Assembly: GCA_934464615.1 (NCBI GenBank)
Contig: CAKSKA010000016.1
Location: 1 to 31,939, forward strand
Length of the DNA stretch: 31,939 nt
Source: an uncultured Eubacteriales bacterium
GTDB lineage: Bacteria; Bacillota; Clostridia; Oscillospirales; Acutalibacteraceae
Reading direction: 5' to 3'
Shown here: in pieces, positions 31,920 through 31,939 of the stretch
Numbering within the stretch: the first letter of the stretch is position 1
Layout: each line of letters starts with the position of its first letter
Notes under the pieces: model-generated
What the model was told of the DNA's origin: nothing
The model's database searches: none
The model's input: only the letters and a program-made list of their open reading frames with translations
Made by a program: the position numbers and the translations under genes

Positions 31920-31939
31920 GCCAAAATAATGCCACGAAA
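31920..31939 (+). repeat. Right copy of the direct repeat bordering the defence island
   Basis: Identical to 26011-26030 over all 20 visible bases and truncated by the window end. If the match continues, a terminator and guaA should follow. Confidence 0.8.

Overview
The window looks like chromosomal DNA of a Bacillota member, most likely an uncultured Clostridia. The reasons are strong GGAGG-type ribosome sites, an EpsG/Wzz exopolysaccharide operon, a phi-LC3-type holin, a collagen-like Gly-X-Y protein, TcdA and TtcA-like tRNA modification genes, and moderate GC content with one clearly AT-richer block at the right end. TGA is used as an ordinary stop codon by host genes and by several phage-like genes.

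Layout. (1) 1-5226, plus strand: tcdA, a rhodanese-TtcA fusion, tRNA-Arg(CCG), an SGNH/GDSL esterase and an FAD-dependent oxidoreductase. (2) 5429-11066, minus strand: tRNA-Arg(CCT) lies at the 3' end of a five-gene exopolysaccharide operon (GT2, GT4, DUF4422 transferase, EpsG-like polymerase, Wzz-like co-polymerase with a degenerate kinase domain) that has its own promoter. (3) 11089-12998, minus strand: rlmD and maf overlap by ATGA. (4) 13090-23226, plus strand: a single 10-kb phage-derived operon. It holds terminase small and large subunits, a small membrane protein, a scaffold-like protein, a major capsid protein with an Ig-like tail, a portal, a connector, a 682-aa stopper/tail candidate, a GHL10 lipoprotein, an XhlA-like protein, a holin and an amidase with a SPOR half-domain. 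No integrase, repressor, replication gene or conventional tail module is present. (5) 23228-25914, minus strand: ung, a GNAT acetyltransferase and a collagen-like protein with four 81-bp repeats. (6) 26011-31939, minus strand: an AT-rich five-gene defence operon (HTH-Dam fusion, DpnII-type endonuclease, HARE-HTH nuclease, amino-methyltransferase, DUF262/DUF1524 nuclease) lying between two copies of a 20-bp direct repeat.

The best candidates for a new system are the capsid-plus-lysis operon and the defence island. The capsid operon is the length of one transcription unit, is bounded by terminators, sits between housekeeping genes, and would suit a domesticated particle or gene-transfer-agent-like element. 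Its terminase large subunit carries an in-frame TGA exactly where this family normally has a Trp, just before the Walker A motif. Its lysis module pairs an amidase-SPOR enzyme with a GHL10 lipoprotein, a combination that makes sense for peptidoglycan glycan strands stripped of peptides. The defence island appears inserted beside the 3' end of a guaA gene, of which only the last codons are visible here; guaA itself is predicted to lie just right of the window.

Start sites were moved from the longest possible reading frame wherever a clear ribosome site supports an internal start; this is stated in each entry.
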